Shown here piece after piece: positions 17,441 through 27,648 of a stretch of 64,000 nucleotides of DNA. The notes beneath the pieces are model-generated. The model saw nothing but the letters and a program-made list of their open reading frames with translations, was not told the DNA's origin and did not search any database. The translations under genes and the position numbers were made by a program. This stretch comes from Solirubrobacter ginsenosidimutans (GTDB taxonomy: Bacteria > Actinomycetota > Thermoleophilia > Solirubrobacterales > Solirubrobacteraceae). Each line of letters begins with the position of its first letter. Position 1 is the first letter of the stretch. Where the stretch lies: positions 248,001-312,000 of the forward strand of contig NZ_JAPDOD010000002.1 of assembly GCF_027587205.1 (NCBI RefSeq). Direction: 5' to 3'.

Positions 17441-18468
17441 CAGTCGAGCACCACCACGAGGATCGCGGTCACTAGAGCATTCAAAGTCGCCAGCGGCAGG
17501 AGGATCTTCCAACCGAAGGACATCAGCTGGTCGTAGCGCAGGCGCGGAAGCGTCGCGCGGACCCAGATGAAGAAGAAGATGAAGGCGCACATCTTCGCGA
17601 TCACGACGAACGGCTCGATCCAGTTCGGCTGGTCCCAGAACGGGATGTCCCAGCCACCGAAGAAGAGCGTCACGATCAGCCCGGAGACGACGACCATGTT
17701 CAGGTATTCCGCCGCGAAGAACGCCGCGAAGCGGCCGCCGCCGTACTCCGTGTTGTAGCCGCCGACCAGCTCGGCGTCGGCCTCGGGGAGGTCGAACGGC
17801 GGGCGGTTGGTCTCGGCGAACCCGGCGACGAGGAAGATCAGGAAGCCGACGAACTGCGGGCCGACCATCCAGAAGTTCGACTCCTGCCAGTGGACGATCT
17901 CGGTCAACGACAGCGAGCTGGCCATCATGATCACGCCGATGATCGAGAGGCCCTGGGCGACCTCGTAGGAGATCAGCTGCGCCGCGGCGCGCATCGAGCC
18001 CAGGAAGGAGTACTTCGAGCCCGAGGCCCAGCCGCCGAGCATCAGGCCGTAGAACGAGATGCCGCCGAACGCGAAGGCGAAGAGGATGCCGATCGACGGG
18101 TCGACGCCATACAGCCCGGTCTTGGTGCCGAAGATGTCGACGACGTCCGAGAACGGCAGGATCGCGATCGTCGCCGCCGCGGTCATCATCGAGATCACCG
18201 GGGCGATGGCGAACAGCCAGCCGTTGGCGCCCGCCGGGCGGAACTGCGCCTTGAAGACGAGCTTGCCGATATCGGCGATCGCCTGCAGCAGGCCGAACGG
18301 GCCGACGCGGGTCGGGCCGTAGCGATGCTGGAAGCGGCCCAGCACCTTGCGGTCGGCGAGCAGCGCCAGCGGCACGATGTTGAAGACCACGAAGAAGATC
18401 GCGATCGACTTGAGGATCTGCATCCACCAGGGCTCGTAGAAGCCCACCTCGGCGAACATGCGGCTCAC
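17440..18468 (-). CDS. nuoH: NADH-quinone oxidoreductase subunit H
   Basis: 342 residues, the membrane subunit that forms the quinone chamber with NuoB and NuoD. Conserved blocks seen: [27 protein letters not shown], the acidic-loop region [27 protein letters not shown], and [22 protein letters not shown] prefer the GTG at 18468 to the ATG three codons later: it overlaps the nuoG stop as GTGA and GAGGGAA lies 5 nt upstream, whereas that site is too far from the ATG. Confidence 0.96.
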   Translation of the reverse strand: MSRMFAEVGFYEPWWMQILKSIAIFFVVFNIVPLALLADRKVLGRFQHRYGPTRVGPFGLLQAIADIGKLVFKAQFRPAGANGWLFAIAPVISMMTAAATIAILPFSDVVDIFGTKTGLYGVDPSIGILFAFAFGGISFYGLMLGGWASGSKYSFLGSMRAAAQLISYEVAQGLSIIGVIMMASSLSLTEIVHWQESNFWMVGPQFVGFLIFLVAGFAETNRPPFDLPEADAELVGGYNTEYGGGRFAAFFAAEYLNMVVVSGLIVTLFFGGWDIPFWDQPNWIEPFVVIAKMCAFIFFFIWVRATLPRLRYDQLMSFGWKILLPLATLNALVTAILVVVLD

Positions 18469-21059
18469 GTGAGTTCCCTCGGCGGGATCGGCAGCGGGGC
18501 GGATTGCGGCATCTCGGAGTGGCCTTCGACGGCGGGCTGGATCTGGGCGGCGACGGCGCTCGGGTCGACCGAGCCGGCGCCGATCCGGTGCAGCTCGACG
18601 AGCCCGTGCGTGAGCACGTTCGAGCCGTTCTCGGCGGTGCCCTCGGCGAGGAAGACGCTGCCGGCCGGAACGGCGGCGCGCAGCTTCACGTTCGCACGCA
18701 CCCGTGTGCCGTTTCCGACCTCGACCTGATCGCCCTCGTTGATGCCCAGCGCGTCGGCGTCGACCGGCGAGAGCTCGACGATCTGACGGGCGCGGATGAA
18801 CTGCAGCACCGGCGAGAGGTCGACCTCCTTGGCCGCCCACAGCGGGCGGTAGGTGCCGAGGCGCAGCTTGCCGTCGGCCGGCGCGGGCGCGGCCTGGGGG
18901 ATCTCGAGCTTGGCGATCTGCCAGTCGGGCGAGACGAAGTCCTCGCGCTCGACCCAGCGCACGCCGCGGCCGCCGATCTCCTCGAGCGTGATCCCCGCGT
19001 AGAACGGGATCGTCTCGAGCAGGCGGCGCGAGACCTGCGCGCCGGTGCGGAAGTCGCCGGTGCTGAAGCCGAGCTGGCGGGCGATGTCGGTGATGACCTG
19101 CCAGAGCGGACGCACGCCGCTGCCGGGATTGCCGTTCGCTGCGCGGGCGCGGCCGATCGCGGGCCGCAGCCGCTGCAGGCGCCCGTCCGGATGCACGAGC
19201 GTGCCCTCCTTCTCGGGGTACGCCTCGGCGGGGAAGACGACGTCGGCGAACTCGCGCAGCGTGTCGTTCATCTGCGACTCGACGGCGATCACGGTCTGCG
19301 CGGTACCCAGCGCGCGCTCCCAGAGCGGGCGGTTCGGGTAGTTGCGCAGCGGGTCGACGTGGTGCAGCCAGACGGTGTGCAGCTCGCCGGAGCCGAGGGC
19401 CTCGGCGATGCCGTCGGCGTCCCGGCCGGGGGCGGCGATCGAGTCGTAGCCCGGGCCGTGACCGGGGGCGAAGCCCGCCTCGCGGATGCCGCGGCCGTTC
19501 GGCGTGCCCGGCAGCGCCAGCAGACCCGCGCCGGAGATCGTGCCGAGGTTCAGGCGCGCGGAGATGTTCAGCAGCGCGCGGCCCGCGTTGCCGTGCAGCG
19601 CGCGCTCGCCGTAGACGATCACGACCTCCTCGCCGGCGGCGCGCAGCGCGTCGGCGAACTCGCGGATCGCCGTCGCGTTGGTGCCGGCGGAGCTCGCGGC
19701 GCCGCCGAGCTGGCCGGCATCGCCGGAGAGCGCGGCGTCGAGCGCGACCAAGAAGCCCTCGCCGCCGCCGGGCGCGAAGCGCAGCGTCGTCGCGGCGATC
19801 GGGTCCAGCGCGGTCGGGCGGGCGGAAGCGGTGATGACCTTGGTGCCGTGCCGGCGCTGACCCTTGCGGATCCGCAGGTCCCACACGGGCGCCTCGTCGA
19901 TCGGGTCGCAGTCGACCAGCAGGACGGTGTGCGCGAACTCGAGGTCCGGCACGCTCGCCTGCAGCTTCGGATCGGCCAGCGCGCGCAAGACGTCGAGCGG
20001 CTGCTCGGTACCGGTGCGGGCGCTGAGGTGGCTCGAGCCGAGGTCGTCGCGGATCAGCTGCTGGAGGAGGAAGGCCTCTTCGTTGGTCGTCGTGCCGCCG
20101 GCCAGGGCGGACGCGCGATTGCCGGCCTTCTTCAGCGCGCCGGCCGCGGCCGCGAGCGCCTTCTCCCAGGTGGCGGGGAAGAGCTCCGAGCCTTCGCGCA
20201 CCATCGGCGTGACGATGCGCTCGTCGGAGTGCACCGCCTGGTAGCTGAAGCGGCCCTTGTCGCACAGCCAGCCGTCGTCGACCTCGTCGTGGTCGCGGGC
20301 GAGGACGCGCAAGACGCGCTCGTCGCGGACGGTCAGCTCGACGTTGCACTGCGCGGAGCAGCCGGCGCAGACCGTGCCCGCGCCCTCGATGTCCCACGGA
20401 CGCGCGCGGAAGCGATACGCCCGCGAGGTCAGGGCGCCCACCGGGCAGAGCTCGATGATGTTGCCGCTGAACGGGGCGACGTACGGGTGCCCGTCGAAGG
20501 TGCCGACGTAGGACGCCGCGCCGCGCTCGTGCAGGACCAGCTGGTAGTCCTCGGAGATCTCCTGCGAGTAGCGCACGCAGCGGTAGCAGAGGATGCAGCG
20601 CTCGCGGTCGATCGCGATCAGCGGCGAGAGCTCCAGCGGCTTCTTGAAGTGGCGCTTGGGCTCGATGAAGCGGCTCGTCCCGGGACCCCAGCCGTACGTG
20701 ACGTCCTGCAGCGGGCACTCGCCGCCCTTGTCGCAGACCGGGCAGTCGAGCGGGTGGTTGACGAGCAGGAACTCGACCACCGCGCGCTGCGCCTCGTGGA
20801 CGCGCTGCGTCTGCGTGTTGACGACCATGCCGTCGCGGATCGCCGTCGAGCAGGCGGTCTGCAGCTTCGGGATGCCCTCGATCTCGACCAGGCACATGCG
20901 GCAGGCGCCGACCGGCTGGCCGAGCTTGGGCTCGTAACAGAAGATCGGGATCTCGACGTCGCCGTACTTGGCGCCGTCGACCAGCATCAGGCCTTCGGGC
21001 GCCTGGACCTCACGCCCGTCGAGTGTGAAGGTGATCGTCCTGACTTCAGGGCGCGGCAT
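18465..21059 (-). CDS. nuoG: NADH-quinone oxidoreductase subunit G
   Basis: 864 residues, the large iron-sulphur subunit. The N-terminal 2Fe-2S domain carries [16 protein letters not shown] and the downstream Cys of LQTAC. The His-Cys 4Fe-4S domain carries H-x3[14 protein letters not shown], and CILCYRC with ELCPVGAL follows for two more 4Fe-4S clusters. A CAGC-x2-QC motif (CAGCSAQC, with a later Cys in WLCDKG) marks the extra N7-type cluster site. The C-terminal part is molybdopterin-oxidoreductase-like, and its end (18600-18750) is the aspartate-decarboxylase-like beta barrel. The ATG at 21059 overlaps the nuoF stop as TGATG. Confidence 0.96.
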   Translation of the reverse strand: MPRPEVRTITFTLDGREVQAPEGLMLVDGAKYGDVEIPIFCYEPKLGQPVGACRMCLVEIEGIPKLQTACSTAIRDGMVVNTQTQRVHEAQRAVVEFLLVNHPLDCPVCDKGGECPLQDVTYGWGPGTSRFIEPKRHFKKPLELSPLIAIDRERCILCYRCVRYSQEISEDYQLVLHERGAASYVGTFDGHPYVAPFSGNIIELCPVGALTSRAYRFRARPWDIEGAGTVCAGCSAQCNVELTVRDERVLRVLARDHDEVDDGWLCDKGRFSYQAVHSDERIVTPMVREGSELFPATWEKALAAAAGALKKAGNRASALAGGTTTNEEAFLLQQLIRDDLGSSHLSARTGTEQPLDVLRALADPKLQASVPDLEFAHTVLLVDCDPIDEAPVWDLRIRKGQRRHGTKVITASARPTALDPIAATTLRFAPGGGEGFLVALDAALSGDAGQLGGAASSAGTNATAIREFADALRAAGEEVVIVYGERALHGNAGRALLNISARLNLGTISGAGLLALPGTPNGRGIREAGFAPGHGPGYDSIAAPGRDADGIAEALGSGELHTVWLHHVDPLRNYPNRPLWERALGTAQTVIAVESQMNDTLREFADVVFPAEAYPEKEGTLVHPDGRLQRLRPAIGRARAANGNPGSGVRPLWQVITDIARQLGFSTGDFRTGAQVSRRLLETIPFYAGITLEEIGGRGVRWVEREDFVSPDWQIAKLEIPQAAPAPADGKLRLGTYRPLWAAKEVDLSPVLQFIRARQIVELSPVDADALGINEGDQVEVGNGTRVRANVKLRAAVPAGSVFLAEGTAENGSNVLTHGLVELHRIGAGSVDPSAVAAQIQPAVEGHSEMPQSAPLPIPPRELT

Positions 21060-22414
21060 CAGGCGGCGACCTCGATGGGGGAGAGCAGCGGCTTCGGGCC
21101 GGCGCTGGCGTCGCGGTTGACCTGCGGGATCGCCGCGCCGAAGCCCTGCTCCTCGCGCTTGGCCTCGATGTAGGCCTCGAACTCGGGGCGGAAGTGCTTG
21201 ATCATCGAGCCGACCGGCATCGCCATCGCGTCGCCGAGCACGCACAGGCAGTTGCCCATGATCTGCTCGCAGACCGAGGCCATGATGTCGAGGTCCATCG
21301 GGGTCGCGTCGCCGTTCTTGATGCGCGCGAGCATCTTCTCCGTCCAGTTGGTGCCCTCGCGGCAGGGCGAGCACTTGCCGCAGGACTCGTGGCGGTAGAA
21401 GTGGGCCGTCTTGTAGGCGACGTCGACGATCGAGGTCGAGTCGTCGAAGACGATGATCGCGCCGGAGCCGAGCATCGAGCCCGCCTTGGCCAGCGAGTCG
21501 AAGTCGTACGGGAGCTCGAGGACCTCGTCGGTCAGCGGGAGCACGGGAGAGCTCGAACCGCCGGGGAACCAGGCCTTGAACTGACGGCCCTCGAGCGGGC
21601 CGCCGGCGAGGTCGAAGAGGATGTCGCGGGACTTGGTGCCGAGGACGATCTCGTAGTTGCCCGGGTACTTGATCTGCCCGGAGATCGAGATCAGCTTCGT
21701 GCCCGTGGAGGTCTCGGTGCCGATCTTCGCGTACTCGCCGCCGCCCATCCGCAGGATCACCGGGACGTTCATCAGCGTCTCGACGTTGTTGATCAGCGTC
21801 GGGCCCTGGTAGAGGCCCTGCACGGCCGGGAACGGCGGCTTCAGGCGCGGGTTGCCGCGCTTGCCCTCGAGCGAGTCCAGCAGCGCGGTCTCCTCGCCGC
21901 AGATGTAGGCGCCGGCGCCGCGGTGGACGACGAGGTCGATCGTGTGATCGGACCCGAGGATGTTCTCGCCCAGGAAGCCCGCCGCGCGCGCTTCGGCGAC
22001 GGCCGCGTCGAGGATGTCGGCGACGTAGTCGTACTCGCCGCGGATGAAGATGAACGAGCGGGAGGCGCCGATGCAGTAGGCGCCGATGATGATCCCCTCG
22101 ATGAGCAGATGCGGGTTCTTCTGCATCAGCTCGCGGTCCTTGAAGGTCCCCGGCTCGGACTCGTCCGCGTTGCAGACGAGGTACTTGTCCATCGTCCCCT
22201 TGGGGATGAAGGACATCTTGCGGCCCATCGCGAAGCCGGCGCCGCCGCGCCCGCGCACGCCGCTCGCGAGCATCTCGTCCAGGACGGCGCCCGGTTCCAT
22301 CTTGAGCGCCTGCTTGAGCATCTCGTAGCCGCCGCGCTTGGAATAGACGTCAAGCGTGTTGAGCCCGGGCTCGTCGATGTCCTTGAAGAGGATCGTGTCG
22401 ATGTTGTCGATCAC
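21059..22414 (-). CDS. nuoF: NADH-quinone oxidoreductase subunit F (NADH and FMN site)
   Basis: 451 residues, the flavoprotein that takes electrons from NADH. Seen: the glycine-rich RGRGGAGFAMGRKMSF segment for NADH/FMN, CNADESEPGTFKDR, the AGAYICGEETALLDSLEGKRGNPR block, and the N3 4Fe-4S motif CGKCSPCREG with a later Cys in NCLCVLGD. The GTG at 22414 overlaps the nuoE stop as GTGA. Confidence 0.97.
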   Translation of the reverse strand: MIDNIDTILFKDIDEPGLNTLDVYSKRGGYEMLKQALKMEPGAVLDEMLASGVRGRGGAGFAMGRKMSFIPKGTMDKYLVCNADESEPGTFKDRELMQKNPHLLIEGIIIGAYCIGASRSFIFIRGEYDYVADILDAAVAEARAAGFLGENILGSDHTIDLVVHRGAGAYICGEETALLDSLEGKRGNPRLKPPFPAVQGLYQGPTLINNVETLMNVPVILRMGGGEYAKIGTETSTGTKLISISGQIKYPGNYEIVLGTKSRDILFDLAGGPLEGRQFKAWFPGGSSSPVLPLTDEVLELPYDFDSLAKAGSMLGSGAIIVFDDSTSIVDVAYKTAHFYRHESCGKCSPCREGTNWTEKMLARIKNGDATPMDLDIMASVCEQIMGNCLCVLGDAMAMPVGSMIKHFRPEFEAYIEAKREEQGFGAAIPQVNRDASAGPKPLLSPIEVAA

Positions 22415-23046
22415 TGCTGCTCCTGCCAGTGCTTGGAGGCGGCCTTGCGCTTGACCAGTTGCTTGTCCTCGAGGACCTCGCGGCCGGCCTTGACGTCGTC
22501 GCGCAGGCGCTCGACGTCGTCCTTGACCAGCGGGCCGACGTACTTCCCGTTGACGGAGGCCATCGGGGCGATCTCGCAGGCGCCGAGGCACTCGAACGCG
22601 CGCACATTGAAGTCCGGATCGCCGCCGAGCACGTCCTTGACGTGCGCGTAGATCTCGTCCGCGCCGAGCAGTGAGCACGAGATGTTCGTGCACACGTAGA
22701 CGTCGTTGGCGCCCTTCGGCGAGAGCTCGAACATGTCGTAGAAGCTCGCGACGGACACGAGGTAGGCGGGCGTGAGGCGCATCACGCACGCGGCCTGCTC
22801 CATCGCCGTGGGCGAGAGCCAGCCGTGCTCGCGCTGGACGACCTTCATCGACGGGATCGCCGCCGAGCGGATGTCCGGGTACTTGCCCATCAGCGACTCG
22901 ATCTCGGTGCGCACGTGCGCGGGCACGTACGTCGTCGCGGGATCGGGGACGACCGCCGGGTCCTTCGTCAGGTCGACGGAGGAGTCCCAGCCGGGGACCC
23001 GCGAGCCATGCGCGTAGCGCTTGACCCTGGTCGGATCGATGCTCAT
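22411..23046 (-). CDS. nuoE: NADH-quinone oxidoreductase subunit E (2Fe-2S)
   Basis: 211 residues, the thioredoxin-fold 24-kDa-type subunit with cluster N1a. The four ligands are visible in CTNISC and CLGAC. The protein is somewhat longer than minimal NuoE, with an N-terminal extension of about 35 residues (RVKRYAHGSRVPGWDSSVDL) and a Lys-rich C-terminal tail. It overlaps nuoD and nuoF by 4 bp. Confidence 0.96.
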   Translation of the reverse strand: MSIDPTRVKRYAHGSRVPGWDSSVDLTKDPAVVPDPATTYVPAHVRTEIESLMGKYPDIRSAAIPSMKVVQREHGWLSPTAMEQAACVMRLTPAYLVSVASFYDMFELSPKGANDVYVCTNISCSLLGADEIYAHVKDVLGGDPDFNVRAFECLGACEIAPMASVNGKYVGPLVKDDVERLRDDVKAGREVLEDKQLVKRKAASKHWQEQQ

Positions 23047-24311
23047 CGGTCGATGCCCCCGAGGATCGGGTCGAGCATGGCGAGGGCCACGATCATGTCG
23101 GCGATGTAGGTGTCCTGCACCATCGGCGCGAGCGCCTGCAGGTTCACGAACGAGGGGTCGCGCATGTGCACGCGGGCGGGCTTGGAGGAGCCGTCGGCGC
23201 GCACGAAGCACGCGAGCTCGCCGCGCGGGGACTCGACCGGGTAGTACGCCTCGCCCGGCGGGACGCGGAAGCCCTCCGTCACCAGCTTGAAGTGGTGGAT
23301 CAGCGCCTCCATCGACGTCGACAGCTCGTGCCGCGGCGGCAGCGCGTACTTGCGGTCGGAGGTGATGTAGTCGCCCTCGGGCAGCCCGTCGAGCGCCTGC
23401 TCGACGATCAGCGCCGACTCCCGCATCTCGGCCATGCGGACGCGATAGCGGTCGTAGTGATCGCCGATCGTGCCGACCGGGATCTTGAAGGAGAAGTCCT
23501 CGTAGGACATGTACGGCTTGGCCTTGCGCAGGTCCCACGGGTTGCCCGCGGCGCGCAGGAGCGGGCCGGTGACGCCGTAGGTCAGCAGCGTGTCGGCGTC
23601 GACCGCGCCGACGCCGCGCAGGCGCTCGAGCACGATCTGGTTGGAGTCGATCAGCGAGCTGAACTGGTCCAGGCGCTTCGGCAGCTGCTTGCAGAACGCT
23701 CGCGCCTTGGCCTCGAAGCCGGCCGGGATGTCCTCGGCCACGCCGCCGACCTGGAAGTAGCGCGGGTGCATGCGCTGGCCGGAGCTCATCTCGAACAGGT
23801 CGAGGATCGAGTCGCGTTCCTTCCAGGCGTACCAGAAGACCGACATCGCGCCGAGGTCCAGGCCGCCGGTCGCCAGCCACAGCAGGTGCGACGCGATCCG
23901 GTTGAGCTCCATGTGGATCACGCGCAGGTACTGGGCGCGCTTGGGCACGTCGATGTCCAGCAGCGTCTCGACCGAGCCGCAGTAGGCCATCGCGTTGAAG
24001 TAGTACGACAGGTAGTCCATCCGCTCCACGAGCGGGATGACCTTCCAGTAGGACTTGTCTTCGCAGTTCTTCTCGATGCCGGTGTGCACGTAGCCGATGA
24101 CCGGCTTGATGTCGCGCACGACCTCGCCTTCGAGGGTCGTGATCAGCCGCAGCACGCCGTGCGTGGCGGGATGGTGCGGGCCGAGGTTGAGCGTGAGCAG
24201 CTCGTCGTGGTCCGGGTGCTCGAGATGCTGGAGCTCGACGCTCGACTCCATCTCCCGGTAGGTCATCCCAGGGATCGCCGACGGTGCCGGCTTGTGTGTC
24301 ACGTCACTCAT
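23043..24311 (-). CDS. nuoD: NADH-quinone oxidoreductase subunit D
   Basis: 422 residues, the 49-kDa-type subunit that builds the quinone site with NuoB. Seen: LNLGPHHPATHGVLRL with the conserved quinone-site His, GYVHTGIEKNCEDKSY, and the C-terminal RDPSFVNLQALAPMVQDTYIADMIVALAMLDPILGGIDR. The ATG at 24311 is used because it overlaps the nuoC end by 8 bp; upstream in-frame sequence belongs to nuoC. Confidence 0.97.
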   Translation of the reverse strand: MSDVTHKPAPSAIPGMTYREMESSVELQHLEHPDHDELLTLNLGPHHPATHGVLRLITTLEGEVVRDIKPVIGYVHTGIEKNCEDKSYWKVIPLVERMDYLSYYFNAMAYCGSVETLLDIDVPKRAQYLRVIHMELNRIASHLLWLATGGLDLGAMSVFWYAWKERDSILDLFEMSSGQRMHPRYFQVGGVAEDIPAGFEAKARAFCKQLPKRLDQFSSLIDSNQIVLERLRGVGAVDADTLLTYGVTGPLLRAAGNPWDLRKAKPYMSYEDFSFKIPVGTIGDHYDRYRVRMAEMRESALIVEQALDGLPEGDYITSDRKYALPPRHELSTSMEALIHHFKLVTEGFRVPPGEAYYPVESPRGELACFVRADGSSKPARVHMRDPSFVNLQALAPMVQDTYIADMIVALAMLDPILGGIDR

Positions 24312-24822
24312 CGCGCTCCCACCACCCCGGGGTCTGCGGCTCGTTGTGGGTGAAGAGGATGGCCTCGCCGCCCATCGGGAAGTCACGCCGCTGCGGATGG
24401 CCGACGTAGTCCTCGGGCATCAGGATGCGGCGCAGGTCCGGGTGACCGTCGAAGATCACGCCGAACATGTCGTAGATCTCGCGCTCCTGGTGGTCGGCGG
24501 TCGGCCAGTCGGCGACGACCGACGGCACGACCGGAGCGTCCAGCGGCACGCGCACCTTGACCGTCATCCGGTCGACCTCGTACATGTCGAGGAGCTCGTA
24601 CTGCACGCCGAAGCGCGGCTCCTCGGGGTAGTAGTCCACGCCGTGGACGCTCGCCAGGAACGTGAAGCCCTTGCCCTTGAGGTGCTGCAAGGTCTCGCGG
24701 ATCGAGCCGGCGGTGACCGTCAGCGCGGCCTTGTCGCGGAAGTAGACGGTGTCGAGCACCGCGTCCGCGTCCTTCTCGCGCAGCTCGTGGGCGATCAGCT
24801 CGAGCCCGGTGGCGTCAGGCAC
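24304..24822 (-). CDS. nuoC: NADH-quinone oxidoreductase subunit C
   Basis: 172 residues, the 30-kDa-type peripheral-arm subunit. The signature region [43 protein letters not shown] is plain to see. It is separate from nuoD, not fused as in some gammaproteobacteria. It overlaps nuoB by 8 bp and nuoD by 8 bp. Confidence 0.97.
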   Translation of the reverse strand: MPDATGLELIAHELREKDADAVLDTVYFRDKAALTVTAGSIRETLQHLKGKGFTFLASVHGVDYYPEEPRFGVQYELLDMYEVDRMTVKVRVPLDAPVVPSVVADWPTADHQEREIYDMFGVIFDGHPDLRRILMPEDYVGHPQRRDFPMGGEAILFTHNEPQTPGWWERDE

Positions 24823-25507
24823 TGGGCGTCGTCCTCCCCAGCGGGCTGGGGATGTTCTCCGCGTTGACGGCCTCGATGCTCTCCTCGAGCACCTTCGGGT
24901 CGAACTCCTCGGTCCCGCCGCCGCCGTAGCGGGCGCGCCAGCCCTCGTCGGGCTTGGACAGCACCATCGCGCGCAGCTTGAGGATCCCGTAGACCAGGGC
25001 CTCGGGGCGCGGCGGGCAGCCCGGGATGTGGATGTCGACCGGCAGGAACTTGTCGGCGGGGACGATCGCGTAGTTGTTGAAGACGCCCATCGACGACGAG
25101 CAGGCGCCCATCGCGATCGCCCACTTGGGCTCGAGCATCTGGTCGTAGATCCGGCGGACGACCGGCGCCATCTTGATCGAGACGCGGCCGCTGATGATCA
25201 TCAGGTCGGCCTGGCGCGGGGACGCGCGGAAGGCCTCGAAGCCGAAGCGCGCGATGTCCATGCGGGCGTTGACGGCGCCCATCATCTCCAGCGCGCAGCA
25301 GGCGAGGCCGAACGTGGCGGGCATGAAGGCGTTGCCGCGCGCCCAGTTCGCCGCCTTGTCGAGCGTCGTCGTCATCAGCTTCTCTTCGACGAACTTGTCG
25401 AGTTCGTCGTTCTCGAGCTCGCCGGTGAGCATCTTGCGGGCGGTGAGCTGGCGGGCGCGGAACTCGCCCTTGTCGCCGTTACCCAGCTGCTGACGGACTA
25501 TTTCCAT
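24815..25507 (-). CDS. nuoB: NADH-quinone oxidoreductase subunit B (cluster N2)
   Basis: 230 residues, the subunit with the terminal 4Fe-4S cluster N2. Ligand motifs seen: [11 protein letters not shown] (adjacent cysteines), [13 protein letters not shown] and [12 protein letters not shown] choose the ATG at 25507 (MEIVRQQ) because AGAGGGG lies 7 nt upstream; the upstream in-frame ATG at 25528 has no such site. The C-terminal tail ([26 protein letters not shown]) is a polar extension. It overlaps nuoA by 10 bp. Confidence 0.96.
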   Translation of the reverse strand: MEIVRQQLGNGDKGEFRARQLTARKMLTGELENDELDKFVEEKLMTTTLDKAANWARGNAFMPATFGLACCALEMMGAVNARMDIARFGFEAFRASPRQADLMIISGRVSIKMAPVVRRIYDQMLEPKWAIAMGACSSSMGVFNNYAIVPADKFLPVDIHIPGCPPRPEALVYGILKLRAMVLSKPDEGWRARYGGGGTEEFDPKVLEESIEAVNAENIPSPLGRTTPSA

Positions 25508-25878
25508 TCCAGGGCCCCTCTGCGCCATACGTAGACGAAGGCCACGAACAGCAGCACGATGAAGACACCGAGTTCGACCAGGGCGAACGTTCCGAACGCC
25601 TTCAGCTGCACCGCGACCGGGAACAGGAAGATCGTCTCGATGTCGAACAGGATGAACAGCATCGCCACCAGGTAGAAGCTGATGCCGAAGCGCATCGACT
25701 TCTTGACCTCGGAGGGGAGGCCGCTCTCATAGGGTTCCGCGGTCGCCGAACGACGGAACTTCGGTTTGGGCCCCAGGACGCTATTGAGCGTCGTGAAAGT
25801 TACCCCGAGCCCAACCCCGAGGACCACGAAGACGATCGCCGGCAGATACGCACGGATCACGTCTCGGATTTGTAGCAC
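25498..25878 (-). CDS. nuoA: NADH-quinone oxidoreductase subunit A
   Basis: 126 residues with three membrane helices, the first gene of the nuo operon. Seen: [39 protein letters not shown], the family's conserved loop and second helix with acidic residues. The GTG at 25878 has only a poorly placed AAGG. The 35-bp gap to the upstream gene end shows no convincing promoter, so the operon may continue from the flavin-reductase cluster or use a weak promoter there. Confidence 0.95.
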   Translation of the reverse strand: MLQIRDVIRAYLPAIVFVVLGVGLGVTFTTLNSVLGPKPKFRRSATAEPYESGLPSEVKKSMRFGISFYLVAMLFILFDIETIFLFPVAVQLKAFGTFALVELGVFIVLLFVAFVYVWRRGALEWK

Positions 25879-25913
25879 CTTGTGCGCCGGTGTTACTTAG
25901 TGCCAAAGCGCAC

Positions 25914-26354
25914 CTAAAGAATGCCCTGGGCCCGAGCGGCCAGCGTGGCGACGATGAAGGCGCTCGTCGCCATCACGCCGAGTTCCCGTCGCAACACCGC
26001 TTTGACGAACGCGCGCTGCTCGGATTCCGGCAGCTTGGCGACGTCGGCGCCGCCCTCCATCCCGCGCTTGTCGAGCAGTGTCTGCGTGGCCAACAGCTTC
26101 AGCTGCTCGGCCAGGAACGCGACCGCGATCGGTGTCAGTCCATAAACCAGATGAAGGCGCGGCAGGTCCCTGCCGTCCAGCAGCAGCGCGGCGCCGGTGA
26201 CGGCCTCGAGCATGATCAGCACCTGGCCGGCCCGCAGGATCCACCAGAAGGGCCGCGGGTTGCGGCTGGCGAGCCAGGCGACGAGGCCGATCAGCGCCGC
26301 GGCGACGTTGAGCCCGATCGCCAGTCCGCCGAGCCCTGAGTGGAGGTCGCTCAC
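25914..26354 (-). CDS. Small integral membrane protein, unknown function
   Basis: 146 residues with about four hydrophobic helices (LAIGLNVAAALIGLVAWLAS, WILRAGQVLIMLEAVTGAALLL, LVYGLTPIAVAFLAEQLKLLA, and a C-terminal LGVMATSAFIVATLAARAQGIL). I do not recognise a named family. The GTG at 26354 overlaps the flavin-reductase stop as GTGA, so the two are coupled. It lies directly upstream of nuoA in the same direction. Confidence 0.75.
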   Translation of the reverse strand: MSDLHSGLGGLAIGLNVAAALIGLVAWLASRNPRPFWWILRAGQVLIMLEAVTGAALLLDGRDLPRLHLVYGLTPIAVAFLAEQLKLLATQTLLDKRGMEGGADVAKLPESEQRAFVKAVLRRELGVMATSAFIVATLAARAQGIL

Positions 26355-26821
26355 CGGTACTCGCCGCGGTACCAGACGAGCGGCTTTGAGCCCTCGCCCT
26401 CTTCGGCGGCGGTGACCTTCCCGATCCCGATCGTGTGATCGCCGCCGGGGATCAGCTCCTGCAGCGTGCAGCCGACCCACGCGAGCACGCCGTCGATCAC
26501 CGGGATGCCGTCCTGCACCGAATGTTGCACGCCGGCGAACTTCTCGGCCTCGGGGAGCTTGGAGGCGAACAGTTGCGCGAGATCCTCCTGGCCCGCGGAC
26601 AGGACGTTGACGCCGAAGCGCTTGCTGCCGGCGATCAGCGGGAGCGTCCGCGCCTCGTTGGCGAAGCAGACGAGCAGCAGCAGTGGCTCCAGCGAGAGCG
26701 AGCAGACGGCGTTGGCCGTCATCCCCACCGGGCCGGCGTCGGAGTTCGCCGTCACGACCGTGACCCCGGTCGTGAAATGGCCCATCACGGCGCGGAAACG
26801 CTGGGGGGCGACGATCTCCAT
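26351..26821 (-). CDS. Flavin reductase-like domain protein (FMN-binding split barrel)
   Basis: 156 residues. The fold is shown by FRAVMGHFTTGVTVVTA, GPVGMTANAVCSLSLEPLLLLVCFANEARTLPLI and the closing GDHTIGIGKV-x-PLVWYRGEY. Family members reduce FMN or FAD with NAD(P)H, often for a two-component monooxygenase, but no oxygenase partner is adjacent. Its ATG overlaps the cupredoxin stop as TGATG, so it is cotranscribed with that electron-transfer lipoprotein. Confidence 0.88.
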   Translation of the reverse strand: MEIVAPQRFRAVMGHFTTGVTVVTANSDAGPVGMTANAVCSLSLEPLLLLVCFANEARTLPLIAGSKRFGVNVLSAGQEDLAQLFASKLPEAEKFAGVQHSVQDGIPVIDGVLAWVGCTLQELIPGGDHTIGIGKVTAAEEGEGSKPLVWYRGEYR

Positions 26822-27192
26822 CAACGGACCACCAGTGTCCCGTACATCCCGAGCTCTTCGTGGTTGGCCAGCACGCAGTACATGGTGTAGGTCCCCTTGG
26901 CGAGCTTGCGCGTCTCGGTCTTGCTCTCCCCGGGCTCGAGCGTCTGCATCGCCAGGACGTTCTTCGTCTTGCCGCGGATCCGGAACGTGTGCCCGAGGCG
27001 GCCGCGGTTGGTCACCGTGAACGTCACCTCGCCCCGCGGGACGCTGACCGTCTGGGGCCGGATCAGGTAGTCGTCGAGCGTCAGGGCGGCCTTGCTGGAG
27101 CGCTCGCGCACGGCCGCTGGAGCGCCTCCGCAGGCGGCGAGGGCAAGGGCGCACGTGAACAGCGCGAGGAGTCTGCGGGTGCTGGCGGGCAT
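26821..27192 (-). CDS. Cupredoxin-like lipoprotein
   Basis: 123 residues. Signal peptide with lipobox (ALALAAC, Cys about residue 22), so it is predicted to be a lipid-anchored protein on the outer face of the membrane. The mature part has the cupredoxin beta-sandwich, with His in LGHTFRIRG and the C-terminal MYCVLANHEELGMYGTLVV motif giving Cys, His and Met ligands for a type 1 copper. I prefer the ATG at 27192 to an upstream GTG at 27213 because it places the signal peptide normally and GGGGA precedes it. It is divergent from the cytochrome c gene across 24 bp. Confidence 0.85.
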   Translation of the reverse strand: MPASTRRLLALFTCALALAACGGAPAAVRERSSKAALTLDDYLIRPQTVSVPRGEVTFTVTNRGRLGHTFRIRGKTKNVLAMQTLEPGESKTETRKLAKGTYTMYCVLANHEELGMYGTLVVR

Positions 27193-27216
27193 CGGTCCCC
27201 TATGCTGTCGCACCCG

Positions 27217-27645
27217 ATGACGAGGGCTCGCCGTGTGCTGCTGATCGCCGCTTCGCTCGCCGCGACCGCGGGGGGTGTCGCCGCCTGCGGTTCAGAGGGA
27301 ATCTCCCCCAAGCTCGATCCGGAGCAGCACCAGGCTGCCGTGCTCTTCGATCAACGCTGTTCGGGATGCCACACCCTTTCTGTAGCCGGTACCCAGGGTT
27401 CCGCGACCAATGTGCGCACCCGTGAGTACAAGGACGGCCCGAACTTCGACCAGCGCAAGGTCACCACGAACTGCGCGCTGTACGCGATCCGCAACGGCGG
27501 CTTCTCGTCCGGGCCGATGCCGCAGAACATCGTGACCGGCGCGGACGCGGAGCTGCTGGCGAAGTTCCTCGATCAGGTGTCGGGCTCGGACGTGCACATC
27601 GCTCCGGGCGCGACGACGCCGCCCGACTGCCCGCCCGCGGGGTAA
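27217..27645 (+). CDS. c-type cytochrome lipoprotein
   Basis: 142 residues with a signal peptide and lipobox (GGVAAC), then one haem-binding CSGCH motif near residue 49 and a likely axial Met in SSGPMPQN. It should act as a membrane-tethered one-haem electron carrier outside the cell membrane. The facing divergent gene encodes a cupredoxin lipoprotein. TATGCT ends 10 nt before the ATG and there is no Shine-Dalgarno, so leaderless translation is likely. Confidence 0.88.
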   Translation: MTRARRVLLIAASLAATAGGVAACGSEGISPKLDPEQHQAAVLFDQRCSGCHTLSVAGTQGSATNVRTREYKDGPNFDQRKVTTNCALYAIRNGGFSSGPMPQNIVTGADAELLAKFLDQVSGSDVHIAPGATTPPDCPPAG

Positions 27646-27648
27646 GGC

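Noticed and set aside
18504..21173. 889-residue plus-strand frame opposite nuoG
   Set aside because: NuoG on the minus strand carries all its cluster motifs; the opposite frame has shadow composition.
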